DNA from: an uncultured Alphaproteobacteria bacterium
GTDB taxonomy: Bacteria; Pseudomonadota; Alphaproteobacteria; Thalassobaculales; Thalassobaculaceae
Assembly: GCA_938028645.1 (NCBI GenBank)
Contig: CALIMD010000268.1
Span: forward strand, 1 to 11,206
Direction: 5' to 3'
Length of the DNA: 11,206 bases
Shown: in pieces, positions 1 through 6,450 of the stretch
Numbering within the stretch: position 1 is the first letter of the stretch
How the letters are laid out: each line of letters begins with the position of its first letter
Made by a program: the position numbers and the translations under genes
Notes under the pieces: model-generated
Databases searched by the model: none
Told to the model about the DNA's origin: nothing
The model's input: the letters and a program-made list of their open reading frames with translations, nothing else

Positions 1-324
1 TGCGGCTCCTTGATAGGGCTCGATAAAACTAGGATGATTATGGCTCTCTATTTTGAAAATAGCGGCTAGTCCAGACCCTATTGCGACAACCCCGGCGTTT
101 TCTCCGGGGCCTTGTATGACTTGTGGTCCTTTTGTTGGAAGTGTTTTTAACCATTTTTTAGACGATTTGTATGAACAATGTTCAGACCACATCGAAGAAA
201 AAATACCGACCTCAGTTGGGCTTGGGGTACGATCCAAGATGTTCAATATGAGTTGATATTCCTCGGATGAGAGGCCATGCTGTAAAGCAAGGGTTTCTGA
301 TCTATCTACTTTATTGTCACTCAT
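1..324 (-). CDS. purL: Phosphoribosylformylglycinamidine synthase, large subunit PurL (N-terminal part, cut by window edge)
   Basis: Fourth step of purine synthesis: ATP-dependent conversion of FGAR to FGAM, using ammonia delivered by PurQ with PurS as the bridging subunit; cytoplasmic. Only the first 108 codons are present; the gene continues past the left edge. The translation shows the PurL signature SEHCSYKSS (about residues 48-56, containing the conserved catalytic-region His), then GPGENAGVV (72-80) and FKIESHNHPSF (90-100), ending at EPYQGAA, all typical of the short bacterial PurL that needs separate PurS and PurQ. The ATG at 324-322 overlaps the purQ stop in an ATGA, so translational coupling is likely. 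Identity is secure; the only limit is that the rest is outside the window. Confidence 0.95.
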   Translation of the reverse strand, partial: MSDNKVDRSETLALQHGLSSEEYQLILNILDRTPSPTEVGIFSSMWSEHCSYKSSKKWLKTLPTKGPQVIQGPGENAGVVAIGSGLAAIFKIESHNHPSFIEPYQGAA

Positions 325-1010
325 GATAAGTGCTCGACAATGCTTTGAAATAGACCATATCCATCGGAACCTCCAAGTTCGGGATCGGTTGCATTTTCGG
401 GATGAGGCATAAGTCCTAATACATTTTTTTTCTTATTCAGTATTCCTGCTATGTTTCTAACTGACCCATTAGGGTTTCCATCGGGCCCTATTTGTCCTGC
501 AGTGTTGACATAACGAAAAGCTATTCTGTTTTGTTCTTCTAATTGATCGAGTGTTGCCGTGTCCGCAAAATAGTTTCCATCGTTATGTGCAACAGGGAAA
601 GAAAGTTTTTGTCCGAGTTGATATTTTTTAGTGAAAATAGAATCTGTTTCTTCAACTCGAACATCTAGGTTTTGACAAATGAACTTAAGTTTGGTGTTCC
701 TCATTAGAGCACCTGGAAGAAGACCGATTTCAGTTAGAATTTGGAATCCGTTACAAACACCAAGAACTGCTGCGCCTTTGGCGGCTCGATCTGCAAGGGC
801 GCGTATCACGGGAGCTCTTGCCGCCATTGCCCCTGCTCTCAGATAATCCCCGTAAGCAAACCCCCCAGCCAATACGAACAAGTCTACATCGGGTAGATCA
901 CACTCATTATACCAAACCTTTTTAGGGAGAATTCCAGAAATTTTTTCCAAGGCCATTACCATGTCGCTATCACGGTTGGTTCCCGGAAAGATAATAATCG
1001 CTGATTTCAT
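321..1010 (-). CDS. purQ: Phosphoribosylformylglycinamidine synthase, glutamine amidotransferase subunit PurQ
   Basis: Class I glutamine amidotransferase (229 aa, normal length) that hydrolyses glutamine and passes ammonia to PurL. The N-terminus IIIFPGTNRDSD is the PurQ hallmark. The nucleophile is Cys86 in GVCNGFQ, and the His203/Glu205 pair lies in MPHPENATD; LAGGFAYGDYLRAGA (47-61) is the usual oxyanion-side loop. The ATG at 1010 gives the family N-terminus exactly, although no strong Shine-Dalgarno precedes it. It leads a purQ-purL unit joined by an ATGA overlap. In many alphaproteobacteria purQ follows purS directly; here an opposite-strand gene separates them, so purQL probably has its own promoter in 1011-1340 or depends on readthrough. 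Confidence 0.97.
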   Translation of the reverse strand: MKSAIIIFPGTNRDSDMVMALEKISGILPKKVWYNECDLPDVDLFVLAGGFAYGDYLRAGAMAARAPVIRALADRAAKGAAVLGVCNGFQILTEIGLLPGALMRNTKLKFICQNLDVRVEETDSIFTKKYQLGQKLSFPVAHNDGNYFADTATLDQLEEQNRIAFRYVNTAGQIGPDGNPNGSVRNIAGILNKKKNVLGLMPHPENATDPELGGSDGYGLFQSIVEHLS

Positions 1011-1059
1011 TCGATGAGATGCGCTTTGTTGTGAAATTTTCGTTACAACAGTAAATTAC

Positions 1060-1091
1060 GCAAGCGTGAATATCTTTGCAAGCGTGCGCTT
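1060..1091. repeat. Tandem 9-base direct repeat upstream of purQ, possible operator
   Basis: Two exact copies of GCAAGCGTG start 18 bases apart (1060 and 1078), about 50-80 bases upstream of the purQ start. The second copy is part of a short dyad, AAGCG-TG-CGCTT (1080-1091). Spacing near two helical turns suits a dimeric regulator, but no known operator is recognised. Confidence 0.35.
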
Positions 1092-1177
1092 TAAGTAACG
1101 TTAAACCATTTGAAATATTTGCAAATTAAATTCTTCTTCTTAGGTTGTGATTTTTGAATTATCGCACATTACTTGTC

Positions 1178-1187
1178 GAATCGATTC
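1178..1187. promoter_or_regulatory. Palindrome GAATCGATTC, possible operator
   Basis: Perfect 10-base palindrome near the middle of the divergent region. It overlaps the candidate -35 (1185-1190) of the weak plus-strand promoter. No known regulator is assigned and chance occurrence is possible. Confidence 0.25.
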
Positions 1188-1266
1188 AAACTGATATTTA
1201 AGTCGATTATGCTAGCTGGAGGCGTTTTTGCATATTAATCATTCCACATGTATTTTTGTGTTAAAA

Positions 1267-1337
1267 CCATTCCTTGATGCAGAAAGAACCAGTAAGCTGG
1301 TCCCGAAGAGCCAATAAAAACTGAATGAAGGGAATGG
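1267..1337 (+). promoter_or_regulatory. Leader fold that could hide the ribosome binding site of the MgsA-like gene
   Basis: CCATTCCTT (1267-1275) can pair with AAGGGAATGG (1328-1337): seven Watson-Crick pairs (1267-1273 with 1331-1337), one U-G (1274/1330) and one U-A (1275/1329). The arm at 1328-1337 contains the only Shine-Dalgarno-like sequence before the gene. The enclosed segment holds a second hairpin, ACCAG/CTGGT (1288-1301). The pairing is read directly from the sequence; a role in translational control is inferred. Confidence 0.35.
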
Positions 1338-1343
1338 ATAATT
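1328..1343 (+). promoter_or_regulatory. Shine-Dalgarno AAGG with proposed non-canonical ATT start codon
   Basis: AAGGGA begins at 1328. The in-frame ATT at 1341 lies 9 bases after AAGG, an ideal distance, whereas the first in-frame ATG (1362) is 30 bases away with no better site nearer. No ATG, GTG or TTG occurs in frame between the stop at 1326-1328 and 1362. The codons 1341-1361 encode ISFNFIF, a hydrophobic strand that completes the first strand of the TIM barrel (FIFMLTENDRT). An AUU start is known from infC. ATA at 1338 is an alternative. Confidence 0.45.
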
Positions 1344-1361
1344 AGTTTTAATTTTATTTTT

Positions 1362-2411
1362 ATGCTTACTGAAAATGATAGGACCATAGAAGATGCAGAG
1401 GCGCGGTTGTCGGAGGCGCTCGCCGGTGGTGCTCGTCATATTGGTTTTAAGGACGTTGGATTGCCTCTAGATAGGTTGAAACTTCTTGCGGATCAAATAA
1501 GATTAGCTGGAGGAGTTTCTTATCTCGAGGTGGTAAGTTTAGATGCCGACAGGGAACTCGAGTCTGCAGAAGCAGCCGTGCGACTTGACGTAGACTGCCT
1601 GCTTGGTGGTACGCACGCACCAGAGGTATTGAAAATTATAGGTTCTAATCCCTTGCGATATTTTCCATTCCCGGGAACGGTGGTCGGTCATCCTAGTGTA
1701 TTAGAAGGGTCTGTTGAGCAAATTACGGAGAGCGCAGTATCGTTGACCGCTTTGGAAGGCGTCCACGGTGTGGATCTTTTGGCTTACCGATTTCAAGGAG
1801 ATGCTTCTGCATTAATGAAATCGGTTTGTGAAAAATCTAAAAAACCAGTTGTCATAGCTGGTAGTATTGACAGTGAGGAACGCATTCTGGCGGCCGCAGC
1901 TGCCGGAGCCACAGCCTTTACTGTTGGCACCGCGGCTCTGGCGGGTGACTTTCCGGCAGAGTCTAGTGGATTAATTTCTCAAGTGCGTTCACTCATGTCT
2001 ATAACTGCACGCGCTCGCCAAATTTCCACTTCTCCTAGACGGATCGCACTCGTGGCACACAATGAGAGGAAAACACAACTAACGGCTTGGGTTGGTCGAC
2101 ATAAAGGTTCACTTGAAAAAGAAAAATTAATTTGCACAGGTGGCACAGGGACGTTGTTACGGAAGGCTTATCCTAGCCTTAACATTCATAGACTACAGCG
2201 CGGTACGATGGGAGGGGATCAGCAGTTAGGAGCGCTGATCGCAACGGGTGAGTTAGACGCTGTGATATTTTTCGCAGACCCACATACTCGCCATGCTCGA
2301 GATGTAGATCTAATAGCTTTGACGCGTTTGGCTATAATGCATGACACACCAATCGCGTGTAGCCCCACTGCTGCAGATATGGTGCTACTAGCGCACCGAT
2401 ATCATAAATAA
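1362..2411 (+). CDS. Fusion protein: TIM-barrel domain plus methylglyoxal-synthase-like domain
   Basis: Coordinates use the first ATG (349 aa); the real start may be an ATT at 1341 (356 aa). Residues 1 to about 215 look like a phosphate-binding TIM barrel of the HisA/NanE-like kind: IGFKDVGL (27-34), YLEVVS (54-59), FPFPGTVVGHPSVLEG (101-116), GVDLLAYR (136-143) and the phosphate-loop pair VIAGSID (164-170) / FTVGTAA (186-192). Residues about 226-349 match methylglyoxal synthase (DHAP to methylglyoxal plus phosphate): IALVAHN with His233 and Lys237, TGGTGTL, GGDQQLGALI with Asp286, FFADP, Asp316. By alignment to E. coli MgsA, Thr47, Ser65 and His98 are replaced by Gly261, Arg280 and Arg313, so catalysis is not assured. 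The gene is opposite in strand to purS and purQ and ends 5 bases from purS. The substrate of the barrel is unknown to me. Confidence 0.85.
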   Translation: MLTENDRTIEDAEARLSEALAGGARHIGFKDVGLPLDRLKLLADQIRLAGGVSYLEVVSLDADRELESAEAAVRLDVDCLLGGTHAPEVLKIIGSNPLRYFPFPGTVVGHPSVLEGSVEQITESAVSLTALEGVHGVDLLAYRFQGDASALMKSVCEKSKKPVVIAGSIDSEERILAAAAAGATAFTVGTAALAGDFPAESSGLISQVRSLMSITARARQISTSPRRIALVAHNERKTQLTAWVGRHKGSLEKEKLICTGGTGTLLRKAYPSLNIHRLQRGTMGGDQQLGALIATGELDAVIFFADPHTRHARDVDLIALTRLAIMHDTPIACSPTAADMVLLAHRYHK

Positions 2412-2424
2412 ATTAGTTATTTAT
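2404..2424. other. AT-only inverted repeat across the two convergent stop codons
   Basis: ATAAATAA (2404-2411) and TTATTTAT (2417-2424) form an 8-base-pair, all-AT stem with the loop ATTAG. The TAA of the MgsA-like gene and the TAA of purS lie at mirrored positions in the arms. It is too weak to be a confident terminator; it may just reflect two abutting TAA stops in AT-rich DNA. Confidence 0.25.
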
Positions 2425-2665
2425 TCTCTTGAATATCTATCTGATAGTTTTCGATCACTGTATTTGCTAACAGCTTTTCACTCATTTTTGCGACTTGCTT
2501 TTCCGCCTTCGTTATATCTTTTTCGTCTAGTTCAATCTCAATGAACTTACCTTGTCTGACGTTCTTGACTTTATCAAAGCCAAGTGTTTTTAGGGCATTT
2601 TCTATCGCCTTACCCTGAGGATCTAGAACGCCTTTCTTGAGTGTTATATGGACATGTGCTTTCAT
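2417..2665 (-). CDS. purS: Phosphoribosylformylglycinamidine synthase subunit PurS
   Basis: Small subunit (82 aa, normal for PurS) that bridges PurQ and PurL in the FGAM synthase complex and is needed for ammonia transfer. The sequence begins MKAHVHITLKKGVLDPQG and contains the conserved LGF.KVKNVRQGKFIEIELDE stretch around residues 28-48. I chose the ATG at 2665 because it gives the standard PurS N-terminus; a GTG at 2677 would add four residues (MEKI) and is less likely. It lies 65 bases downstream of purC on the same strand and is probably co-transcribed with it. Its 3' end is 5 bases from the convergent MgsA-like gene, which splits it from purQ. Confidence 0.95.
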   Translation of the reverse strand: MKAHVHITLKKGVLDPQGKAIENALKTLGFDKVKNVRQGKFIEIELDEKDITKAEKQVAKMSEKLLANTVIENYQIDIQENK

Positions 2666-2730
2666 TATTTTTTCCACTCTTAAAATTTTACTATTTAAGG
2701 CATATAGAATTCTAGAGTTTATACAGAATT

Positions 2731-3456
2731 TTACTCGGGTAGAACCCCCAGTCTTCGTGCAATTTCCTGATAGGCTTCTTTCTCTCCGCCCAGGTCGCGG
2801 CGAAATCTATCTTTATCAAGTTTCTCATTGGTTTTAATATCCCAAAGACGACAGTTATCTGGACTAATTTCGTCCGCTAGTATGATTTGAACTGTTTCCT
2901 CGAAATAAAGGCGTCCAAATTCTAATTTAAAATCTACCAGGCGAATGCCAATTCCCATCAATAATCCCAATAAAAAATCGTTAATTCTAAGCGTCATAGC
3001 CATAATCTCATCCAGTTCCGAGGTACTTGCCCATCCAAATGCTGTGATATGTTCTTCAGCTATTAAAGGGTCCCCGAGTTCATCTGACTTATAATAATAC
3101 TCAACTAATGAGCGGGGTAGGGGTACTCCTTCTTCTAAATTAAATCGTTTGCAGATAGAACCGGCAGCTATATTGCGAACTACAACTTCGATCGGAATGA
3201 TTTCAACTTCTTTAATCAGCTGTTCCCTCATATTCAGTCGTTTTATGAAATGTGTTGGGATTCCAAGCTCAGCAACTTTAGCCATAAGGTATTCACTTAT
3301 TCTATTGTTAAGAACGCCTTTGCCGGTGATGATTCCATGCTTTTCATTATTGAATGCGGTTGCATCATCTTTGAAATACTGAACTAAAGTGCCGGGCTCA
3401 GGTCCCTTGTATAGGACCTTTGCTTTACCTTCGTATAATTTGGTTCGTACTGCCAT
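2731..3456 (-). CDS. purC: Phosphoribosylaminoimidazole-succinocarboxamide (SAICAR) synthase PurC
   Basis: ATP-dependent joining of aspartate to CAIR to make SAICAR, in the cytoplasm. The 241-aa length fits the short monofunctional bacterial form. Visible motifs: LYEGKAKVLY (7-16, nucleotide-binding strand), FKDDATAFN (28-36), GKGVLNNRISE (45-55), the signature IEVVVRNIAAGS (89-100), LVDFKLEFG (173-181) and LADEISPDNCRLWD (193-206). The ATG at 3456 gives the expected start and has AGGGA about 12 bases upstream. A perfect TTGACA -35 lies upstream on the same strand, so purC appears to begin a purC-purS transcript. The next gene upstream (NRDE family) is on the same strand but 171 bases away. 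Confidence 0.97.
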   Translation of the reverse strand: MAVRTKLYEGKAKVLYKGPEPGTLVQYFKDDATAFNNEKHGIITGKGVLNNRISEYLMAKVAELGIPTHFIKRLNMREQLIKEVEIIPIEVVVRNIAAGSICKRFNLEEGVPLPRSLVEYYYKSDELGDPLIAEEHITAFGWASTSELDEIMAMTLRINDFLLGLLMGIGIRLVDFKLEFGRLYFEETVQIILADEISPDNCRLWDIKTNEKLDKDRFRRDLGGEKEAYQEIARRLGVLPE

Positions 3457-3501
3457 ATTACTCGTCCCTAAGACTCACCGCTTGGCTCGCCTAAACAAGT
3501 T

Positions 3502-3531
3502 ATTTCATGATGAAGAGCGATACCGTGTCAA
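3502..3531 (-). promoter_or_regulatory. Candidate sigma-70 promoter of purC
   Basis: On the minus strand a consensus TTGACA (3531-3526) is followed after 18 bases by TGAAAT (3507-3502; 4 of 6 to TATAAT). This would start transcription about 35-40 bases before the purC ATG. The -35 is strong, the -10 weak. Confidence 0.4.
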
Positions 3532-3627
3532 CGCACCCTCTTTACCATGTATATCAACAAGATAAATTTAAAACAATGCGGGTTCAGACTGATTATTCAA
3601 CTAGTGTTTTCTTAATTACCTTAAGTA

Positions 3628-4371
3628 TCAAAAATAGATCGGTAAAAACTTATTTTGGTCAGGTGCCCCTTCGCAAAATAACCAGATAGGTTTTTGATTA
3701 ATATCGTTGGGTAATGCTATTAACGATGATGAGACAGTCCCGAACCCAGACGTTGGGGCAATATTCATTGCCGTTAATGGATCCTCTTTAACCTGGCATG
3801 TTCGGTTAGCAAGAACATTTGACCAGTTTGCCCAATCGTTGAGTTCAGGGTTGGGTGTTTTTATCGAGCGCAATTTATTTAAATGATGGTTTATTCTCGG
3901 GGATGTCATGTCGTTTAACTCATTGGCCGCTAACATAGAAATGCCCGTAGGCAAAGGTTGGCATTTGACCCTATCGTTGCCAGCTTTTTTGAGCCAAAAA
4001 GCATCCCGATTATCTAATATTAACATATTGAAGTTTCTAAAGGCTTTTTCGTTGACGTGGGTAATTGCTGTAGCTGCTTCAACTGCATCTGCATGGTCAA
4101 GTGCTTCAAGAACGAGTTCCCCTCTGCTTCGTTTTCCGGGCATTGGCCCTAAGGAATTTTTTCGGTTTAATATACCCGCGATCACTCCATGATCATTTAC
4201 TCCTAACCAGCTGCCTCCCGCTTCATCATCGTGACCCGCTATGACCTCCGGTCGATCTGGCCAATGCCGGTCGGGCTTTTTCCATGCTCTGGAAATAAGT
4301 TCATCGCGATTGGCGGCCAATAATAAAGGCCATTTCTCACCAGGTTGCCAATTAATTATAAAAGTACACAT
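3628..4371 (-). CDS. NRDE (TANGO2) family protein
   Basis: Member of the NRDE/TANGO2 family, found from bacteria to human; its biochemical role is not settled (human TANGO2 is linked to lipid, haem and mitochondrial metabolism). I chose the ATG at 4371 (247 aa) because it yields the family N-terminus with Cys2 (MCTFIINW), the position expected for an Ntn-type fold; the frame stays open 26 codons further to 4449, but that extension looks unrelated. Motifs: LLLAANRDE (16-24), the defining NRDE; AGGSWLGVN (51-59); AGILNR (65-70); RSRGEL (81-86). The C-terminal region carries SGFGTVSSSLIAL, the usual serine-rich turn. The gene is divergent from ygfZ across 146 bases, so the two may share a control region. 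A direct enzymatic function cannot be stated from sequence. Confidence 0.88.
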   Translation of the reverse strand: MCTFIINWQPGEKWPLLLAANRDELISRAWKKPDRHWPDRPEVIAGHDDEAGGSWLGVNDHGVIAGILNRKNSLGPMPGKRSRGELVLEALDHADAVEAATAITHVNEKAFRNFNMLILDNRDAFWLKKAGNDRVKCQPLPTGISMLAANELNDMTSPRINHHLNKLRSIKTPNPELNDWANWSNVLANRTCQVKEDPLTAMNIAPTSGFGTVSSSLIALPNDINQKPIWLFCEGAPDQNKFLPIYF

Positions 4372-4517
4372 GATTAAAATACTCGCATCTTTTGACTTTT
4401 GAACATATAAATTCTTACTACTTGGGTTAGCAAATAAAATCGACTTCATCTGTATTTAGGTGTTTTTGATAGTGAAAACAAAGCTTGATTACTTTTTGCC
4501 GAGGTGTTTCGAACGAT

Positions 4518-5411
4518 ATGTTAACAGACAATTATTTTGTGAAATTAGATGGCAGAGGGGTTCTGGCTGTATCTGGTGAAGATAGGGCGGACTTTCTCCA
4601 AGGTTTAGTATCAAACGATGTGCGTTCGATTTCAGAAACGTTTTCTATTTATGCGGCGCTTTTAACACCCCAAGGTAAATTCTTTTGCGATTTTTTTATG
4701 TCTAACGGGCAGTCCGAGTTTTTTCTGGAATGTGACTCGAAACTGCTGCCCGAATTGGAGAAAAAGCTCCGAATGCATAAACTTAGATCCAAAATAAATA
4801 TAGAGGATATTAGTGATCAATTTGATGTTTTTGCAGGATTTGGTGGTAGTATTCATTCTGCAATTGGGTCAACTGGAGGTTCCGGCCACACCATAAAAGT
4901 GTCAAACGGTTTAATGATGGTTGATCCTCGACTAGCGGCAATGGGAATCCGAATGATACTCGCAAAGAACACTCTCCCAACTATTGGGAACTTGAAACAG
5001 TGTGATAGTAACGATTATGAATTATTGAGGATTACATCAGGAGTTCCGGATGGAGTGCAAGATATGCAATGCCAAAAGACAATTTTACTTGAGGCGGGAT
5101 TTGATGAACTCAATGGTATCAACTGGGAGAAGGGCTGTTATATGGGACAGGAGTTGACGGCGAGAACCAAATATCGTGGTTTGATCAAACGAAGACTGAT
5201 ACCTGTCTCGGTTGATGGACCCCTTCCAGAACCCGGTACATTTATTATGTTTGGAGAAAAGGAAGCGGGTGAAATTAGATCTGGAGTTGGCAATGCGGCT
5301 ATGGCATTGATGCGCCTTAATATTCTTGAAGAGTGGTCTAGATTGGGTGGAGAGTTAACTGCCGGGTCCTCATGCGTCATGCCCCAAAAACAGAGTTGGA
5401 TGAATTTTTAA
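4518..5411 (+). CDS. ygfZ: YgfZ/GcvT-like folate-binding protein (Fe-S cluster maintenance)
   Basis: Homologue of YgfZ/IBA57, a tetrahydrofolate-binding protein with the fold of the glycine-cleavage T protein that supports assembly or repair of certain Fe-S enzymes; cytoplasmic. The 297-aa form starts at the ATG at 4518, preceded by GAGGTG 11 bases upstream; a TTG at 4485 would add 11 residues and is less likely. Key motifs: VSGEDRADFLQGLVSNDV (18-35), LLTPQGKFFCDF (48-59), and the diagnostic KGCYMGQELTAR (205-216) with the conserved Cys207. IRSGVGNAAMALMRL near the C-terminus matches the C-terminal domain. The transporter gene downstream begins about 12 bases after its stop, so the two are probably one transcript. 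A nearby [2Fe-2S] ferredoxin is consistent with this role but not proof. Confidence 0.9.
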   Translation: MLTDNYFVKLDGRGVLAVSGEDRADFLQGLVSNDVRSISETFSIYAALLTPQGKFFCDFFMSNGQSEFFLECDSKLLPELEKKLRMHKLRSKINIEDISDQFDVFAGFGGSIHSAIGSTGGSGHTIKVSNGLMMVDPRLAAMGIRMILAKNTLPTIGNLKQCDSNDYELLRITSGVPDGVQDMQCQKTILLEAGFDELNGINWEKGCYMGQELTARTKYRGLIKRRLIPVSVDGPLPEPGTFIMFGEKEAGEIRSGVGNAAMALMRLNILEEWSRLGGELTAGSSCVMPQKQSWMNF

Positions 5412-5422
5412 TCAGATAAGCC

Positions 5423-6367
5423 TTGAGACTTGCTGACCTTGCGCCTATTACTCGTATTGTGATCCTACCTAAAAAATGTCTTAACTATATTTCTAGTTTG
5501 CCTACACCCATAGTTGCTGTGACGTATATGGCCTTAGCTGCCGTTCTTTTTGTGGCTATGCACACGATAGTTCGCAGCATGTCTGGGCAACTTCACCCGT
5601 TCGAAATTGCTTTTTTTAGAGCATTTTTAGGTTTATTTGTCCTTTTCCCGTTCATTTTAAAAGATAATTTTTCTATTCTTAAAACGAAGAATATCAAGCT
5701 TCACTCGTTAAGAGGAGTTTTGAATGCTGGGGCAATGTTATGCTTCTTCTATGGATTGAGTATAACTCCATTAGCCCAAGTTACAGCATTGGGGTTTAGC
5801 GCACCATTATTTGCAACGGTATTAGCTGTGATATTCTTGGGGGAAGTGGTTCGCATTCGTCGATGGACAGCGATTATTATCGGCTTCATTGGTACTTTGA
5901 TTATTCTTAGGCCTGGAATGGTTGACCTTGGAATTGGTCCAATGCTGATTGTTGTCTCGGCAGCTATTTGGTCTGTAGCTCTCATGCTAATCAAAGTGAT
6001 GACGCGCAATGACTCCAGTATTACAATTTCTTTTTATGCATCTATTTTTCTCTCACCTCTCGTGTTTTTGGCAGCATTCCCATTTTGGGAACTACCAAGT
6101 TGGGAGCAAATGGGATGGATGTTTTTATTGGCAGCATTCGGTACTTTTGCTCAAACCTTAATGAACCAATCCTTAAAGTTGGCCGATACGTCTGTGGTAA
6201 TGCCGGTAGATTTCAGCAAAATGATTTGGGCTACGTTTTTAGGATTTATTTTCTTTGATGAAGTTCCCGATCTTTATACTTGGGCAGGCGCTATCTTGAT
6301 TTTTGGTAGCACTACTTATATTGCAGTTAGAGAGGCTCGACTGAAACGTTATTCTGAAAAAAAATGA
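5423..6367 (+). CDS. EamA-family (DMT superfamily) inner-membrane transporter
   Basis: Integral membrane permease of the drug/metabolite transporter superfamily; members export or import small metabolites and the substrate is not predictable here. Two EamA repeats (about residues 32-164 and 174-303) give about ten hydrophobic helices; conserved features include HPFEIAFFRAFLG (58-70), SAPLFATVLAVIFLGEVV (126-143) and the second-repeat counterpart VMPVDFSKMIWATFLGFIFFDE (259-280). The C-terminus is positively charged, as expected for a cytoplasmic end. The start is uncertain: the frame opens at TTG 5423 with only a weak GATAAG before it. GTG 5459 and TTG 5498 are alternatives, while the first ATG (5528) would cut into helix 1. 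It follows ygfZ closely and is probably co-transcribed. Confidence 0.85.
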   Translation: MRLADLAPITRIVILPKKCLNYISSLPTPIVAVTYMALAAVLFVAMHTIVRSMSGQLHPFEIAFFRAFLGLFVLFPFILKDNFSILKTKNIKLHSLRGVLNAGAMLCFFYGLSITPLAQVTALGFSAPLFATVLAVIFLGEVVRIRRWTAIIIGFIGTLIILRPGMVDLGIGPMLIVVSAAIWSVALMLIKVMTRNDSSITISFYASIFLSPLVFLAAFPFWELPSWEQMGWMFLLAAFGTFAQTLMNQSLKLADTSVVMPVDFSKMIWATFLGFIFFDEVPDLYTWAGAILIFGSTTYIAVREARLKRYSEKK

Positions 6368-6388
6368 TTAATGGAAATTAATAGAAAG

Positions 6389-6417
6389 TTGACGAATAAT
6401 AGTACACGAGCAATAAG
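6389..6417 (+). promoter_or_regulatory. Candidate sigma-70 promoter of purH
   Basis: TTGACG (6389-6394, 5 of 6) and AATAAG (6412-6417, 4 of 6) are spaced by 17 bases in the 83-base gap before purH. This would give a leader of roughly 25-30 bases. Confidence 0.4.
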
Positions 6418-6450
6418 ACAGTGACTTTTGGCTAACGAACTGGTTTTTAA

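Larger units (their letters stand above)
1011..1340. other. Divergent intergenic region between purQ and the TIM-barrel/MgsA-like gene
   Basis: This 330-base gap has no credible gene; it must carry the 5' signals for both flanking divergent genes. I see a 9-base direct repeat GCAAGCGTG at 1060-1068 and 1078-1086 (18-base period), the second copy running into the dyad AAGCG-TG-CGCTT (1080-1091). A perfect palindrome GAATCGATTC lies at 1178-1187. A weak plus-strand promoter candidate is TTCAAA (1185-1190), 17 bases, TATGCT (1208-1213), whose -35 would overlap that palindrome. A small hairpin ACCAG-TAAG-CTGGT (1288-1301) lies in the plus-strand leader. No convincing minus-strand promoter for purQ was found. 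Functions of these elements are inference. Confidence 0.5.

Noticed and set aside
53..256. 67-aa plus-strand open frame
   Set aside because: Lies wholly antisense to the clear purL N-terminus; a shadow frame.
1239..1439. 66-aa minus-strand open frame across the start of the fusion gene
   Set aside because: Antisense to the barrel coding region and its leader, with no recognisable motif.
3507..3689. 60-aa plus-strand open frame between purC and the NRDE gene
   Set aside because: It overlaps the purC promoter region and the 3' end of the NRDE gene, has no recognisable domain and no good ribosome binding site.
4371..4449. 26-codon N-terminal extension of the NRDE gene
   Set aside because: The family starts with Met-Cys at 4371; the extension is unlike any signal peptide or family sequence and falls in the divergent promoter region.
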